DNA from: Prevotella sp. E13-17
GTDB taxonomy: Bacteria > Bacteroidota > Bacteroidia > Bacteroidales > Bacteroidaceae
NCBI RefSeq assembly: GCF_022024035.1
Contig: NZ_CP091787.1
Coordinates: forward strand, 1,860,001-1,924,000
Length of the DNA stretch: 64,000 nt
Direction of reading: 5' to 3'
Part shown: piece after piece, positions 52,872 to 61,649 of the stretch
Numbering within the stretch: position 1 is the first letter of the stretch
How the letters are laid out: every line of letters starts with the position of its first letter
Translations under genes and position numbers: made by a program
The notes under the pieces: model-generated
What the model was told of the DNA's origin: nothing
Seen by the model: the letters and a program-made list of their open reading frames with translations, nothing else
Databases searched by the model: none

Positions 52872-55058
52872 TCAATGCCCTACACTGATGGTATCTAACA
52901 TGAGATGTAGCTCAGCATTGTCGATTCCCATTGACGCGATGAGATCCTCTTCATATTTAAACTCTCGTTCGAAGTCCACATGCTTTACGTTCAGCGCACG
53001 AAAAATGCTTGAAGCATCCAACGGCTTTCCCTCGAACCAAAGACAATAGCCATAGTTCAAGGTGTCTTGTATATTTGGTTCCTCGGCAGAAAGTAACTGT
53101 GAATAAATTTTTTCTGCTTGTTCAAACTTGCGGTTGACAGTAAGCCCCCAAGCAAATACACGTTGAATCTCAACATCTTCGGGATAAAGATAAGACAATT
53201 GATAGAGTAATTTCATGGCATCCTCATAACGCTTAACGTGAATAAGGCATATCGCATTGTTCAACTGATAACCCTTATTATCAGGATGTTCAACAAGCAA
53301 ATCATCATATATCTTCATGGCTCCCTCATAGGCGCCTTCTGAAAAGTAGGCTCGTGCCAAGGCTGCCATAGCTCTTTCATCATAAGGCTTCAAACTGAGA
53401 GCCATCTGATACTGGTAGGAATTGATGCGATCAAAATGTCGCAAAATACTGCCTTTAAGCATGTAAAACTGATAATCACGTGTCTTTTCGCTACAGTTCT
53501 CCAACACACTCTGCGCCTCTTTATAGTAATGATGCTTGACCATGAAGGCTGCCACCTCGACAAAACGACTCTCAAGTGGAGTTTCCCTAAACAACTTATT
53601 GCCAAAGAAGGCGTATTCTATCAAACTAGCATCAGCTGCAAATGGATTCTGAAACTCATTACGGTAAGGGAAGAGCATAAAGAAGCGATAGAGGTTTTGC
53701 AGGTATAGCCTTCTGACAAAGGCTGGGTTTCGACGCTCGTCATCAGCAATTTGGGCACCCAAGATGACAGCAGAAGCTTCGCCATCGTTTAACATCTTCA
53801 CCATATCACTTGGCATATGACGATACACTTGGTCGAAAGCCAACACGAATGAGTAAAGGTCACTGTCGCAAAAGGCACTCGTCTTGGTGAGATTATGCAG
53901 AATATTCTTTGCCTTTGAGTTGTTCCACATTTGGCTGATACTTGGATGCTGAGGATAGAAAGGCATAAACCAGTTGAGCGCATCATTAAAGAAGGGGAAG
54001 CGCTTCATCTGAGAAAAGCCACCGAAGAAAATATCAGAGCCCTGTTTCTGCATGTCAATCATCTTTTGCATGCTCTTCTCCATGCGCTCCATATTTTGCT
54101 CTGAAGCTTCAGGATGCAAGATATCTTCCAAGGAGTCGTCTTCTAATTGCTCAATTCCATGGCGCGTGATTCGCAGGTTATTGCCAGCCATCAGGTCAGG
54201 CATAATCTCATTTCGTATTTTCTTGCTGTCATTCTCCACATCCATACAGTAGAGCATCTGCAGCTGCAGCTCGGTTATCTCCTGACAACAACGCTCATCG
54301 CTGCAAACCTCACGAATCAGATCCTTCATTTCTGTGTAGAGTAATGCTCGCTCGGCATTCATCGAAAGCACCCACCCTACTAAAGCGCGCTGCCTAAGTC
54401 GCTCGTCTGTAGCCTTTTGATAGACGTGCATCAAAACCTTGAACTTATTAGGTCCGAAAGCGTTCATAGCAGATATTGTGATAGCACTCACGATGAGCTG
54501 TTGATCGTTCACATCAATCGTTGGCGACAATATGATGTCTTCAAAAGCATCTGCCAGACAATCCTTCCACAGACGTGACGTTAGAATATAGTCGAAAAGG
54601 TCGTGCATCATGTCCTGATGTTCTTGATAGACTAGATCAAGTTTTGCCTGTCTCGTGTGAGGAGGCTCGAGTTCAAGAATGGCCACTGTAGAAACAAACG
54701 TCTCAAGATCATGTTTCACATTGGACATAGACCAATCTTTTCGGATCTGTCGGGGACGGTTATATAGGGAGTTCAGGAAGGAACTATTGCGAATACGCTG
54801 ATGTATCATTACATTAACTGTCAGCATATAGAGACGACGAAGCAAACTATCATATAATTCTGCACGTTTAGGATCGGCATACCCACGTTGCCAATATTCT
54901 GCCATCAACTGATAATCAGACCTGATGCCAGAAAGTATCTCCATATCCCGCATACTAGTGTGTGATAATAGATAGTTTTCAAGTTCGTCAATAGCCTTAC
55001 CTAATCTTCGATTTTCGATGAGCTCGATAATCGCATTGAGCGTTTCATTTTGTTGCAT
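52872..55058 (-). CDS. large tetratricopeptide repeat protein
   Basis: The 728-aa protein has no signal peptide and is helical throughout. The first half (about residues 1-450) is non-repetitive, with an acidic, Met-rich stretch (Q-N-M-E-R-M-E-K-S-M-Q-K-M-I-D-M-Q-K-Q-G). From about residue 505 there are TPR units such as ALARAYFSEGAYEGAMKIYD, Q-L-N-N-A-I-C-L-I-H-V-K-R-Y-E-D-A-M and G-Y-C-L-W-F-E-G-K-P-L-D-A. It overlaps the preceding lipoprotein gene by 14 bases, so the pair is translationally coupled. It is probably a cytoplasmic scaffold; the function is unknown. Confidence 0.82.
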   Translation of the reverse strand: MQQNETLNAIIELIENRRLGKAIDELENYLLSHTSMRDMEILSGIRSDYQLMAEYWQRGYADPKRAELYDSLLRRLYMLTVNVMIHQRIRNSSFLNSLYNRPRQIRKDWSMSNVKHDLETFVSTVAILELEPPHTRQAKLDLVYQEHQDMMHDLFDYILTSRLWKDCLADAFEDIILSPTIDVNDQQLIVSAITISAMNAFGPNKFKVLMHVYQKATDERLRQRALVGWVLSMNAERALLYTEMKDLIREVCSDERCCQEITELQLQMLYCMDVENDSKKIRNEIMPDLMAGNNLRITRHGIEQLEDDSLEDILHPEASEQNMERMEKSMQKMIDMQKQGSDIFFGGFSQMKRFPFFNDALNWFMPFYPQHPSISQMWNNSKAKNILHNLTKTSAFCDSDLYSFVLAFDQVYRHMPSDMVKMLNDGEASAVILGAQIADDERRNPAFVRRLYLQNLYRFFMLFPYRNEFQNPFAADASLIEYAFFGNKLFRETPLESRFVEVAAFMVKHHYYKEAQSVLENCSEKTRDYQFYMLKGSILRHFDRINSYQYQMALSLKPYDERAMAALARAYFSEGAYEGAMKIYDDLLVEHPDNKGYQLNNAICLIHVKRYEDAMKLLYQLSYLYPEDVEIQRVFAWGLTVNRKFEQAEKIYSQLLSAEEPNIQDTLNYGYCLWFEGKPLDASSIFRALNVKHVDFEREFKYEEDLIASMGIDNAELHLMLDTISVGH

Positions 55059-56001
55059 TTTGATTGGTATAATGGTTTTGGGTTCGCTTCAACCAGCCAC
55101 TTACTTGTTTCACATCTGCGTCACGTGGAGGCACTATATGATGATAGCGAATGTCTGTGGGCAAAGAATCACAAGTTGACTCATCTGTGTGGCAGTAACG
55201 ACTGATTATAGTTTTGTAGTTATTTAGTCCTTTGATATTGATAGAGTCACAAGCCATATTATAAGCTTTGACAAATGCTTTCATTTGCCGTTGTCTCATC
55301 GTGTCTTGTCGAACGATGGGATTGAAGGCAATAACACCCAATTGTATATTCAGGTCGCGACTATCAAACAACTGGCGATGTTTCATGTTATGTGCCTCGG
55401 TAGCCATTGGTTCGGTCAACATTAGAGCATCCATAATGCCATTGCGCAACATATCCATTCGCACATTCACGTCGTTGACCTGAACGCGAAACACATTTTT
55501 CGACTTCAGCTTGAGGCTGTCCAACAGGTAATCGACGAGGAAATCAGTTCCTGAAAAACGAGTCACAGCTATCATCTTGTCCTCTAACTGACTGATACGG
55601 ACAATACGTGCCGCACGGTTAGTAATAAGTTTCCACTGAAGATTTGTAGAAGATATATAATCTAACGGAGTGCCTTTTAGCTTCAAATACTCGGTTCGCA
55701 CCAAATCAGTGACGAGCCCCTCTACCCTTCCATTCAGAAAAGCCGTGTCCTGATCCATTTGTGCTTTATAGTGAACCAAACGAACATCTACACCTTCACG
55801 CTGAAACATGCCATTTGCCTCAGCAAGAAAAAGCGGCATACAATCGAGCGTTGGCAAGACAGCAATCTTCAATGCCAGCGAGTCCTGCCTTAATTTCTGC
55901 ACCAAAGCCTCTTGTTCTTTTTGCTGTTTTTCCGCAGTCGAAGACGAACAAGCATAGATAAATATAAGCGCTAATAAATATATATAGGTGTATTTCATCA
56001 C
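55045..56001 (-). CDS. periplasmic solute-binding lipoprotein, NMT1/TauA-like fold
   Basis: The 318-aa protein has a lipoprotein signal (I-F-I-Y-A-C, about residues 13-18). A type II periplasmic binding domain follows: A-V-L-P-T-L-D-C-M-P-L-F-L-A, G-M-F-Q-R-E-G-V-D-V-R-L-V and G-L-V-T-D-L-V-R resemble ABC sulfonate/thiamine-precursor binding proteins (NMT1/SsuA). There is no permease or ATPase gene nearby, so it may act as a receptor or scaffold with the coupled TPR protein. The first two codons are both ATG. A -7 element lies 17 bases upstream. Confidence 0.78.
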   Translation of the reverse strand: MMKYTYIYLLALIFIYACSSSTAEKQQKEQEALVQKLRQDSLALKIAVLPTLDCMPLFLAEANGMFQREGVDVRLVHYKAQMDQDTAFLNGRVEGLVTDLVRTEYLKLKGTPLDYISSTNLQWKLITNRAARIVRISQLEDKMIAVTRFSGTDFLVDYLLDSLKLKSKNVFRVQVNDVNVRMDMLRNGIMDALMLTEPMATEAHNMKHRQLFDSRDLNIQLGVIAFNPIVRQDTMRQRQMKAFVKAYNMACDSINIKGLNNYKTIISRYCHTDESTCDSLPTDIRYHHIVPPRDADVKQVSGWLKRTQNHYTNQNATK

Positions 56002-56018
56002 TCATTTCGAATTTGTCG

Positions 56019-56026
56019 CAAAAGTA
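56019..56026 (-). promoter_or_regulatory. Bacteroidota -7 promoter for the binding-protein/TPR unit
   Basis: Minus-strand TACTTTTG lies 17 bases upstream of the start at 56001. It is divergent from the radA promoter at 56059. Confidence 0.65.
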
Positions 56027-56036
56027 AATATTTTCT

Positions 56037-56066
56037 TTGATACTACGAAATAAATGTGTAACTTTG
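56037..56066 (+). promoter_or_regulatory. radA promoter (-33 and -7)
   Basis: TTG (56037-56039), 19 bases, then TAACTTTG (56059-56066), 25 bases before the radA ATG. Confidence 0.8.
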
Positions 56067-56091
56067 TAGCATAAAAAAAACTTAAAAACAG

Positions 56092-57477
56092 ATGAGCAAA
56101 GGAAAAACTGCGTATGTTTGTTCTAATTGTGGACAAGAGTCGGCTAAATGGATTGGCAAATGTCCTGCTTGCGGACAATGGAACACGTTCAAGGAAATCA
56201 AAATCGAAACCGACAACAGTCGCACAACAGCTACCTCAATAGCAGCACAAGCTGGACACGCACTGAGAAGTAATCGCGTACAGAGACTACGTGAGATTAG
56301 CAGTCAAGCTGATCCGCGCATAGATATGCACGACGATGAACTGAATCGCGTATTAGGTGGCGGATTGGTTCCAGGCTCAATCGTACTTCTTGGCGGCGAA
56401 CCAGGTATTGGAAAATCAACCCTCTCGCTCCAAACGGCATTGAACATGCCAGAGAAAAGGATCCTCTATGTAAGCGGCGAAGAAAGTGCTCATCAGCTAA
56501 AGATGAGAGCCGAGCGAATTCCTCACAAAGATATTGACAATTTTCTCATCTTATGCGAAAATTCTCTTGAACACATTTTCGAGCATGTCAAGGAAGAGAA
56601 GCCCGAGCTTTTGATTATTGACTCTATCCAGACAATAGCCACAGACGAGGTTGAATCGAGCGCGGGTTCTATCGCACAAGTCAGAGAGTGTGCATCTTCT
56701 TTACTCCGCTTTGCAAAGACAAGTGGGGTGCCAGTAATCCTCATCGGCCACATCACCAAAGAAGGCACCCTGGCAGGACCTAAGATTCTGGAACACATTG
56801 TAGATACGGTCATCCAGTTTGAGGGCGATCAACACTACATGTACCGCATCTTGCGAAGCATTAAGAATCGTTTTGGAAATACCTCGGAATTAGGCATTTA
56901 CGAAATGCAGCAAACTGGATTAAGACAAGTCAGCAACCCATCCGAACTTCTTCTCACCCAAGATCACGACGGACTCTCCGGCATTGCAATATCAAGCGCC
57001 ATCGAAGGCGTCAGGCCATTCCTGGTAGAGACTCAAGCATTGGTATCCTCGGCTGCATACGGTACACCACAACGTTCTGCCACAGGTTTTGACCAGCGCC
57101 GACTAAACATGCTCTTAGCTGTGCTTGAAAAACGAGTTGGTTTTAAGTTAATGCAGAAAGATGTGTTCATAAATATTGCCGGTGGTCTTCGCGTCACCGA
57201 CCTCGCAATGGACCTTTCCGTCATCGCCGCCGTACTAAGCAGTAATGTTGACACGCCTATAGAAAGTGGATGGTGTATGGCAGGCGAGGTAGGACTTAGC
57301 GGAGAGGTGCGTCCTGTTAATCGCATTGAGCAACGTATTGCAGAGGCTGAGAAGCTGGGCTTTTCTCATATGATTATCCCCAAATACAACATGCAAGGCA
57401 TTAATCCAAAGAAATACAAGATAGAACTCCACCCCGTACGCAAAGTAGAGGAAGCCCTCAAGGCTCTCTTCGGATAG
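56092..57477 (+). CDS. radA: DNA repair protein RadA/Sms
   Basis: The 461-aa protein has the N-terminal C4 zinc finger C-S-N-C-G-Q-E-S ... C-P-A-C-G-Q-W (about residues 10-30), a RecA-like core with Walker A G-G-E-P-G-I-G-K-S-T-L-S, V-S-G-E-E-S-A-H-Q and the Sms-specific K-N-R-F-G-N-T-S (about residues 259-266), and a Lon-like C-terminal domain. RadA is a DnaB-type branch-migration helicase in recombination. It is divergent from the binding-lipoprotein gene and followed by an unlinked XRE-cupin gene with its own promoter. Confidence 0.96.
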   Translation: MSKGKTAYVCSNCGQESAKWIGKCPACGQWNTFKEIKIETDNSRTTATSIAAQAGHALRSNRVQRLREISSQADPRIDMHDDELNRVLGGGLVPGSIVLLGGEPGIGKSTLSLQTALNMPEKRILYVSGEESAHQLKMRAERIPHKDIDNFLILCENSLEHIFEHVKEEKPELLIIDSIQTIATDEVESSAGSIAQVRECASSLLRFAKTSGVPVILIGHITKEGTLAGPKILEHIVDTVIQFEGDQHYMYRILRSIKNRFGNTSELGIYEMQQTGLRQVSNPSELLLTQDHDGLSGIAISSAIEGVRPFLVETQALVSSAAYGTPQRSATGFDQRRLNMLLAVLEKRVGFKLMQKDVFINIAGGLRVTDLAMDLSVIAAVLSSNVDTPIESGWCMAGEVGLSGEVRPVNRIEQRIAEAEKLGFSHMIIPKYNMQGINPKKYKIELHPVRKVEEALKALFG

Positions 57478-57535
57478 CTACATGCCTTTAAATAAAGAAA
57501 AGTGGGTTTTCTTTTTGCATTTCATGCTTTTTTTG

Positions 57536-57543
57536 TATCTTTG
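57536..57543 (+). promoter_or_regulatory. Bacteroidota -7 promoter for XRE-cupin/acyl-CoA ligase
   Basis: TATCTTTG followed by CA; TTTTTG 18 bases upstream (57512-57517) serves as a plausible -33. The ATG is at 57586. Confidence 0.8.
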
Positions 57544-57585
57544 CACCAAAATTAAACAGATAACACTAATATCAAAAAGAATAAT

Positions 57586-58170
57586 ATGTCCAATCAGCAT
57601 TCTCTCGTCGGATCAAAAATCAAAAGCATCCGAGAAACTCAGAAGCTCTCTCTTGAAGAGATTGCAGAACGCAGTGGTCTGAGCAAAGACCAAATCATCG
57701 CTATTGAAAACAATGAGAACCTACCATCGCTGGGACCCTTAATTAAGATTGCCCGCGCACTGGGTGTGCGACTGGGAACTTTCATGGATGACAATGACGC
57801 AATAGGCCCTGTAGTATGTCGCGCTAAAGACCGCGAAGCTGAAACAAGCATTAGTTTCTCAAACGGAACCACCGATGCCCGTAAACATATGGAATATCAT
57901 CCACTGGCTAAGCAGAAAGCTGGCCGACACATGGAGCCATTTATTGTTGATATTCAACCCTGCGAGGAGAAAGAATTCATTTCTTCTGCCCACGAAGGCG
58001 AGGAGTTTATTTTCGTGATGCAGGGCGAAATAGAAATTGACTACGGCAAGGAGAAATACACACTGAAAGAAGGCGACAGCATTTACTACGACTCCATCGT
58101 GAAGCACCACATCCACGGTGCAGAAGGCAAAGCCGCAAAAATCATGGCTGTAGTTTATATCCCTTTCTAA
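57586..58170 (+). CDS. XRE-family regulator with C-terminal cupin domain
   Basis: The 194-aa protein has an N-terminal helix-turn-helix (about residues 9-64; [22 protein letters not shown]) and a cupin domain (about residues 115-190: [15 protein letters not shown] and [10 protein letters not shown] with H-H). XRE-cupin regulators respond to small ligands and often control fatty-acid or polyamine genes. It lies 13 bases before an acyl-CoA ligase, so it probably regulates that gene. Confidence 0.92.
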   Translation: MSNQHSLVGSKIKSIRETQKLSLEEIAERSGLSKDQIIAIENNENLPSLGPLIKIARALGVRLGTFMDDNDAIGPVVCRAKDREAETSISFSNGTTDARKHMEYHPLAKQKAGRHMEPFIVDIQPCEEKEFISSAHEGEEFIFVMQGEIEIDYGKEKYTLKEGDSIYYDSIVKHHIHGAEGKAAKIMAVVYIPF

Positions 58171-58183
58171 ACATAGACAAAGG

Positions 58184-59911
58184 ATGAACAACGTAAAATT
58201 AGATATGGCAGGCAGACCTCTGCCAGACAGAACATACCCCGCCGAAACCGGCAGCACTGGATACACACTTTCAGAACGCACATTAGGACAATGGTTAGAG
58301 CACTGGGCAGAAACGACACCCGACAAAGAGTATATTGTTTACTCTGATCGCGACTTGCGTTTCACATGGAGCCAGTTTAATCAGCGTGTTGATAATCTGG
58401 CCAAAGGTCTTATTTCCATTGGTGTCAAAAAAGGCTCAAACGTAGGTATTTGGGCAACCAACGTTCCCGATTGGCTCACGTTCCTATATGCTACCGCCAA
58501 GATAGGGGCCGTACTGGTGACCGTGAATACCAATTACAAGCAAAACGAGTTGGAATATCTTTGCAAAGACTCCGATATGGAGGTGCTTTGCATCACCGAT
58601 GGCACATGGGATTGTAACTATGTGGACATGACTTATACCATGCTTCCCGAGTTGAAAACCTGCGAACGTGGTCATCTGAACAGTGAGCGCTTCCCCTTCC
58701 TGAAGAATGTGGTATATATAGGTATGGAGAAATATCGCGGCATGTACAACACCGCCGAACTGCTGCTGCTGGGACAAAACGTCGAAGACGACACGCTCAA
58801 TGAGATGAAGAAGAACGTGAACTGTCATGATGTGTGCAACATGCAATACACCAGTGGCACCACTGGATTCCCCAAGGGTGTCATGCTGACCCACTACGGC
58901 ATCACCAACGATGGTTACTTCACCGGTGAGAACATGGGGTTCACTCAAGACGACAAACTTTGCGTCTGCGTGCCCCTTTTCCACTGTTTTGGCGTTGTGC
59001 TGGCAACAATGAACTGCCTGACACACGGCTGTACTGAGGTTATGGTCGAGAAATTCGACCCTCTGGTAGTTCTTGCCTCTATTCACAAGGAGCGTTGTAC
59101 CGCTGTATATGGTGTACCAACCATGTTTATCGCAGAGCTAAACCACCCCATGTTCAACATGTTCGACCTCTCATGCCTACGCACAGGTATCATGGCAGGC
59201 TCACTATGCCCAATCGAACTGATGAAGCAGGTGTCTGAAAAGATGTTCATGACCATCACCAGCGTTTACGGACTGACCGAGTCGTCGCCAGGCATGACAC
59301 AAACTTGCCTAAACGACACCTTCGAACAGCGCTGCACTACCGTAGGTCGCGACTTCCCATTCGTCGACGTCAAAGTGCTCGACCCCGAAACCGGCGAAGA
59401 GTGTCCCGTAGGAGTACAGGGCGAAATGTGCTGCAAGGGTTTCAACGTGATGAAAGGCTACTACAAGAACCCACAAGCCACAGCCGAAGTTATCGACAAG
59501 AATGGCTATCTGCACTCTGGAGACCTTGGTGTGAAGGATGAACAGGGATTCTATAAAATTACTGGTCGTATCAAGGATATGATTATCCGTGGCGGTGAGA
59601 ACATCTACCCACGCGAAATCGAGGAGTTCCTCTACCACATGCCAGGCATTCGCGATGTGCAGGTGGCTGCAGTACCTTCGAAGAAATATGGTGAAGCCGT
59701 TGGCGCATTCATCATCCTTGAAGAGGGTGCCAAGATGACTGCAGAAGATGTCCAGTTGTTCTGCCGCGGCAAGATTGCCCGCTATAAGATTCCTAAATAT
59801 GTCTTCTTCATCGACAAGTTCCCACTAACAGGTTCAGGAAAGATTCAGAAGTTCAAGCTGAAGGAGATGAGTCTGGAACTCTGTAAACAACAAGGCATCG
59901 AAGTAATATAA
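58184..59911 (+). CDS. AMP-binding acyl-CoA ligase
   Basis: The 575-aa protein is an ANL superfamily adenylate-forming enzyme: P-loop-like [16 protein letters not shown] (about residues 223-238), [29 protein letters not shown] and [17 protein letters not shown] (A8 region). The C-terminal catalytic Lys is in T-G-S-G-K-I-Q-K. Members of this clade activate medium or long-chain fatty acids as CoA thioesters; the chain length is not readable here. It is cotranscribed with the XRE-cupin gene, and rsmG follows after 2 bases. Confidence 0.92.
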   Translation: MNNVKLDMAGRPLPDRTYPAETGSTGYTLSERTLGQWLEHWAETTPDKEYIVYSDRDLRFTWSQFNQRVDNLAKGLISIGVKKGSNVGIWATNVPDWLTFLYATAKIGAVLVTVNTNYKQNELEYLCKDSDMEVLCITDGTWDCNYVDMTYTMLPELKTCERGHLNSERFPFLKNVVYIGMEKYRGMYNTAELLLLGQNVEDDTLNEMKKNVNCHDVCNMQYTSGTTGFPKGVMLTHYGITNDGYFTGENMGFTQDDKLCVCVPLFHCFGVVLATMNCLTHGCTEVMVEKFDPLVVLASIHKERCTAVYGVPTMFIAELNHPMFNMFDLSCLRTGIMAGSLCPIELMKQVSEKMFMTITSVYGLTESSPGMTQTCLNDTFEQRCTTVGRDFPFVDVKVLDPETGEECPVGVQGEMCCKGFNVMKGYYKNPQATAEVIDKNGYLHSGDLGVKDEQGFYKITGRIKDMIIRGGENIYPREIEEFLYHMPGIRDVQVAAVPSKKYGEAVGAFIILEEGAKMTAEDVQLFCRGKIARYKIPKYVFFIDKFPLTGSGKIQKFKLKEMSLELCKQQGIEVI

Positions 59912-59913
59912 AT

Positions 59914-60534
59914 ATGAATATCATTGAGAAATATTTCCCTAATCTGACATCAAGGCAGCTAGAACAACTGGCTGCCCTTGATGCTCTATATCACGAATGG
60001 AACGAAAAGATTAATGTCATCTCTCGCAAAGACATCGACAATCTCTACGAGCACCACGTGCTTCACTCTCTGGCTATCGCTAAATTCATTGGTTTCAAGC
60101 CAGGTACAGAGATTCTTGACTTTGGTACTGGTGGTGGCTTTCCTGGCGTTCCACTTGCCATTATGTTTCCTGAATGTCAGTTCAAGCTGATTGACGGTAC
60201 GGGCAAGAAAATTCGTGTGGCACAAGAAGTATGTCAGGCTATCGGCTTAGACAACTGTCATCCAGAACATCTGCGCGGTGAAGACGAAAAGGGCAAGTAC
60301 GACTTTGTGGTTAGTCGGGCTGTGATGCCCCTACCCGACCTGATGAAGATTGTGAAGAAGAACATCTCTACCAATCAGCGTAATGCCATTCCAAATGGTG
60401 TTATCTGCCTGAAAGGCGGTGATTTACAGGCCGAAAGTCGCCCATTCCGCAGAATCGTTCAGACGATGGAGCTGGCCCAATATTTCGAAGAGGAATGGTT
60501 TAAAGAAAAGCATTGCATCTATGTCCCAGTTTGA
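59914..60534 (+). CDS. rsmG: 16S rRNA (guanine527-N7)-methyltransferase
   Basis: The 206-aa protein has the SAM-binding motif EILDFGTGGGFPGVPLAIMF (about residues 65-84) and L-I-D-G-T-G-K-K. Y-H-E-W-N-E-K-I-N-V-I-S-R-K-D is the conserved RsmG N-terminal stretch. It methylates G527 of 16S rRNA. The 3' end overlaps the metallo-hydrolase start by 14 bases. Confidence 0.95.
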   Translation: MNIIEKYFPNLTSRQLEQLAALDALYHEWNEKINVISRKDIDNLYEHHVLHSLAIAKFIGFKPGTEILDFGTGGGFPGVPLAIMFPECQFKLIDGTGKKIRVAQEVCQAIGLDNCHPEHLRGEDEKGKYDFVVSRAVMPLPDLMKIVKKNISTNQRNAIPNGVICLKGGDLQAESRPFRRIVQTMELAQYFEEEWFKEKHCIYVPV

Positions 60535-61171
60535 CGTCAAGACATTCACCGTTAATCCGCTACAGGAGAACTGCTACATCGTCTGCGACGAAAGCAAGGA
60601 GTGTGTTATCATTGACTGTGGAGCATTCTTCCAAGAAGAACGCGATGCAGTGATTTACTACATCCGCGACAAGAAGCTAAAGCCTATTCATCTGCTCTGT
60701 ACACATGCACATTTCGATCATGTATTTGGAGCAGACACCATCTATCAGCACTTTGGTTTAAAACCTAAGATGCATCAGCATGATGAATTCCTTTACAATG
60801 CGACCAACGAACAAACACTTGCCGTGATGGGGATTGCCACTAATCTGCAGGTTCCACCCTGTGGTACATTTCTCAATGATGGTGACATCATCTGCTTTGG
60901 CAATCACAAGCTGAAGGTCCTTCATGTGCCAGGTCACTCGCCTGGCAGCGTATTGTTCTATTGTGAAAAAGAAAAAGTCGTCTTTTCTGGCGATACGCTG
61001 TTTAGAATGAGTGTTGGACGCACCGACCTCCAACGCGGTTCCTGGACAGAACTAATGAACAGTATGGAAAATGTGGTTGCCAAACTTCCTGCAGACACTA
61101 TCGTCTATACAGGACACGGCCCGAAGACAATCATTGGCGAAGAACTTCAAATGAATCCTTATCTTAAATAA
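60521..61171 (+). CDS. MBL-fold metallo-hydrolase, glyoxalase II-like
   Basis: The 216-aa protein has the zinc motif T-H-A-H-F-D-H-V-F-G (about residue 66), P-G-H-S-P-G-S, F-S-G-D-T-L-F and G-H-G-P-K-T. N-C-Y-I-V-C-D is the usual N-terminal strand. It is a soluble hydrolase of the hydroxyacylglutathione-hydrolase-like group; the substrate is unknown. The ATG at 60521 is preferred over one at 60419, which would run 102 bases through rsmG. Confidence 0.9.
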   Translation: MSQFDVKTFTVNPLQENCYIVCDESKECVIIDCGAFFQEERDAVIYYIRDKKLKPIHLLCTHAHFDHVFGADTIYQHFGLKPKMHQHDEFLYNATNEQTLAVMGIATNLQVPPCGTFLNDGDIICFGNHKLKVLHVPGHSPGSVLFYCEKEKVVFSGDTLFRMSVGRTDLQRGSWTELMNSMENVVAKLPADTIVYTGHGPKTIIGEELQMNPYLK

Positions 61172-61184
61172 AAGAACAAACGCT

Positions 61185-61643
61185 ATGACTACTAGCTATA
61201 TTCTAAACATCTTTATTGCGGCACTATTAGGTGGCGCTATCGGATTCGAACGCGAATACAGATCAAAGGAGGCAGGATTCCGCACCCACTTTCTTGTAGG
61301 ACTTGGCAGCGGACTTTTCATGGTTCTCTCACTTCATGGGTTCGACGATTTTGTAGGCATCCAAGGAATACAACGCGACCCAAGCCGCATTGCGGCTCAG
61401 GTCGTTAGTGGTATTGGATTTATTGGTGCTGGCACCATCATCTTTCAAAAGAACGTGGTAAAAGGGCTAACCACTGCCGCAGGCCTTTGGGTTACGTCTG
61501 CCATCGGAATGACAGCAGGTACAGGCATGTATATCGTCGCCGCCACAGCCACAGCAATGGTCATTGTTTGCTTGGAACTTGTAGATTTCATTCACCATAA
61601 AGTTTTCAAGCACCCCTATGATGAAGAAATCAAAGAAGAATAA
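61185..61643 (+). CDS. MgtC/SapB family membrane protein
   Basis: The 152-aa protein has four membrane helices in residues 6-130: A-A-L-L-G-G-A-I-G-F-E-R-E-Y-R at the first helix end (the conserved Arg/Glu), G-S-G-L-F-M-V-L, IGFIGAGTIIFQKNVVKGLT and TAIGMTAG-like GLWVTSAIGMTAGTGMYIV. It lacks the soluble C-terminal domain of long MgtC. Members affect Mg2+ limitation responses and ATP synthase activity. It is convergent with the pseudo-protease/TPR gene, whose stop is 6 bases away. Confidence 0.92.
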   Translation: MTTSYILNIFIAALLGGAIGFEREYRSKEAGFRTHFLVGLGSGLFMVLSLHGFDDFVGIQGIQRDPSRIAAQVVSGIGFIGAGTIIFQKNVVKGLTTAAGLWVTSAIGMTAGTGMYIVAATATAMVIVCLELVDFIHHKVFKHPYDEEIKEE

Positions 61644-61649
61644 TATTTC

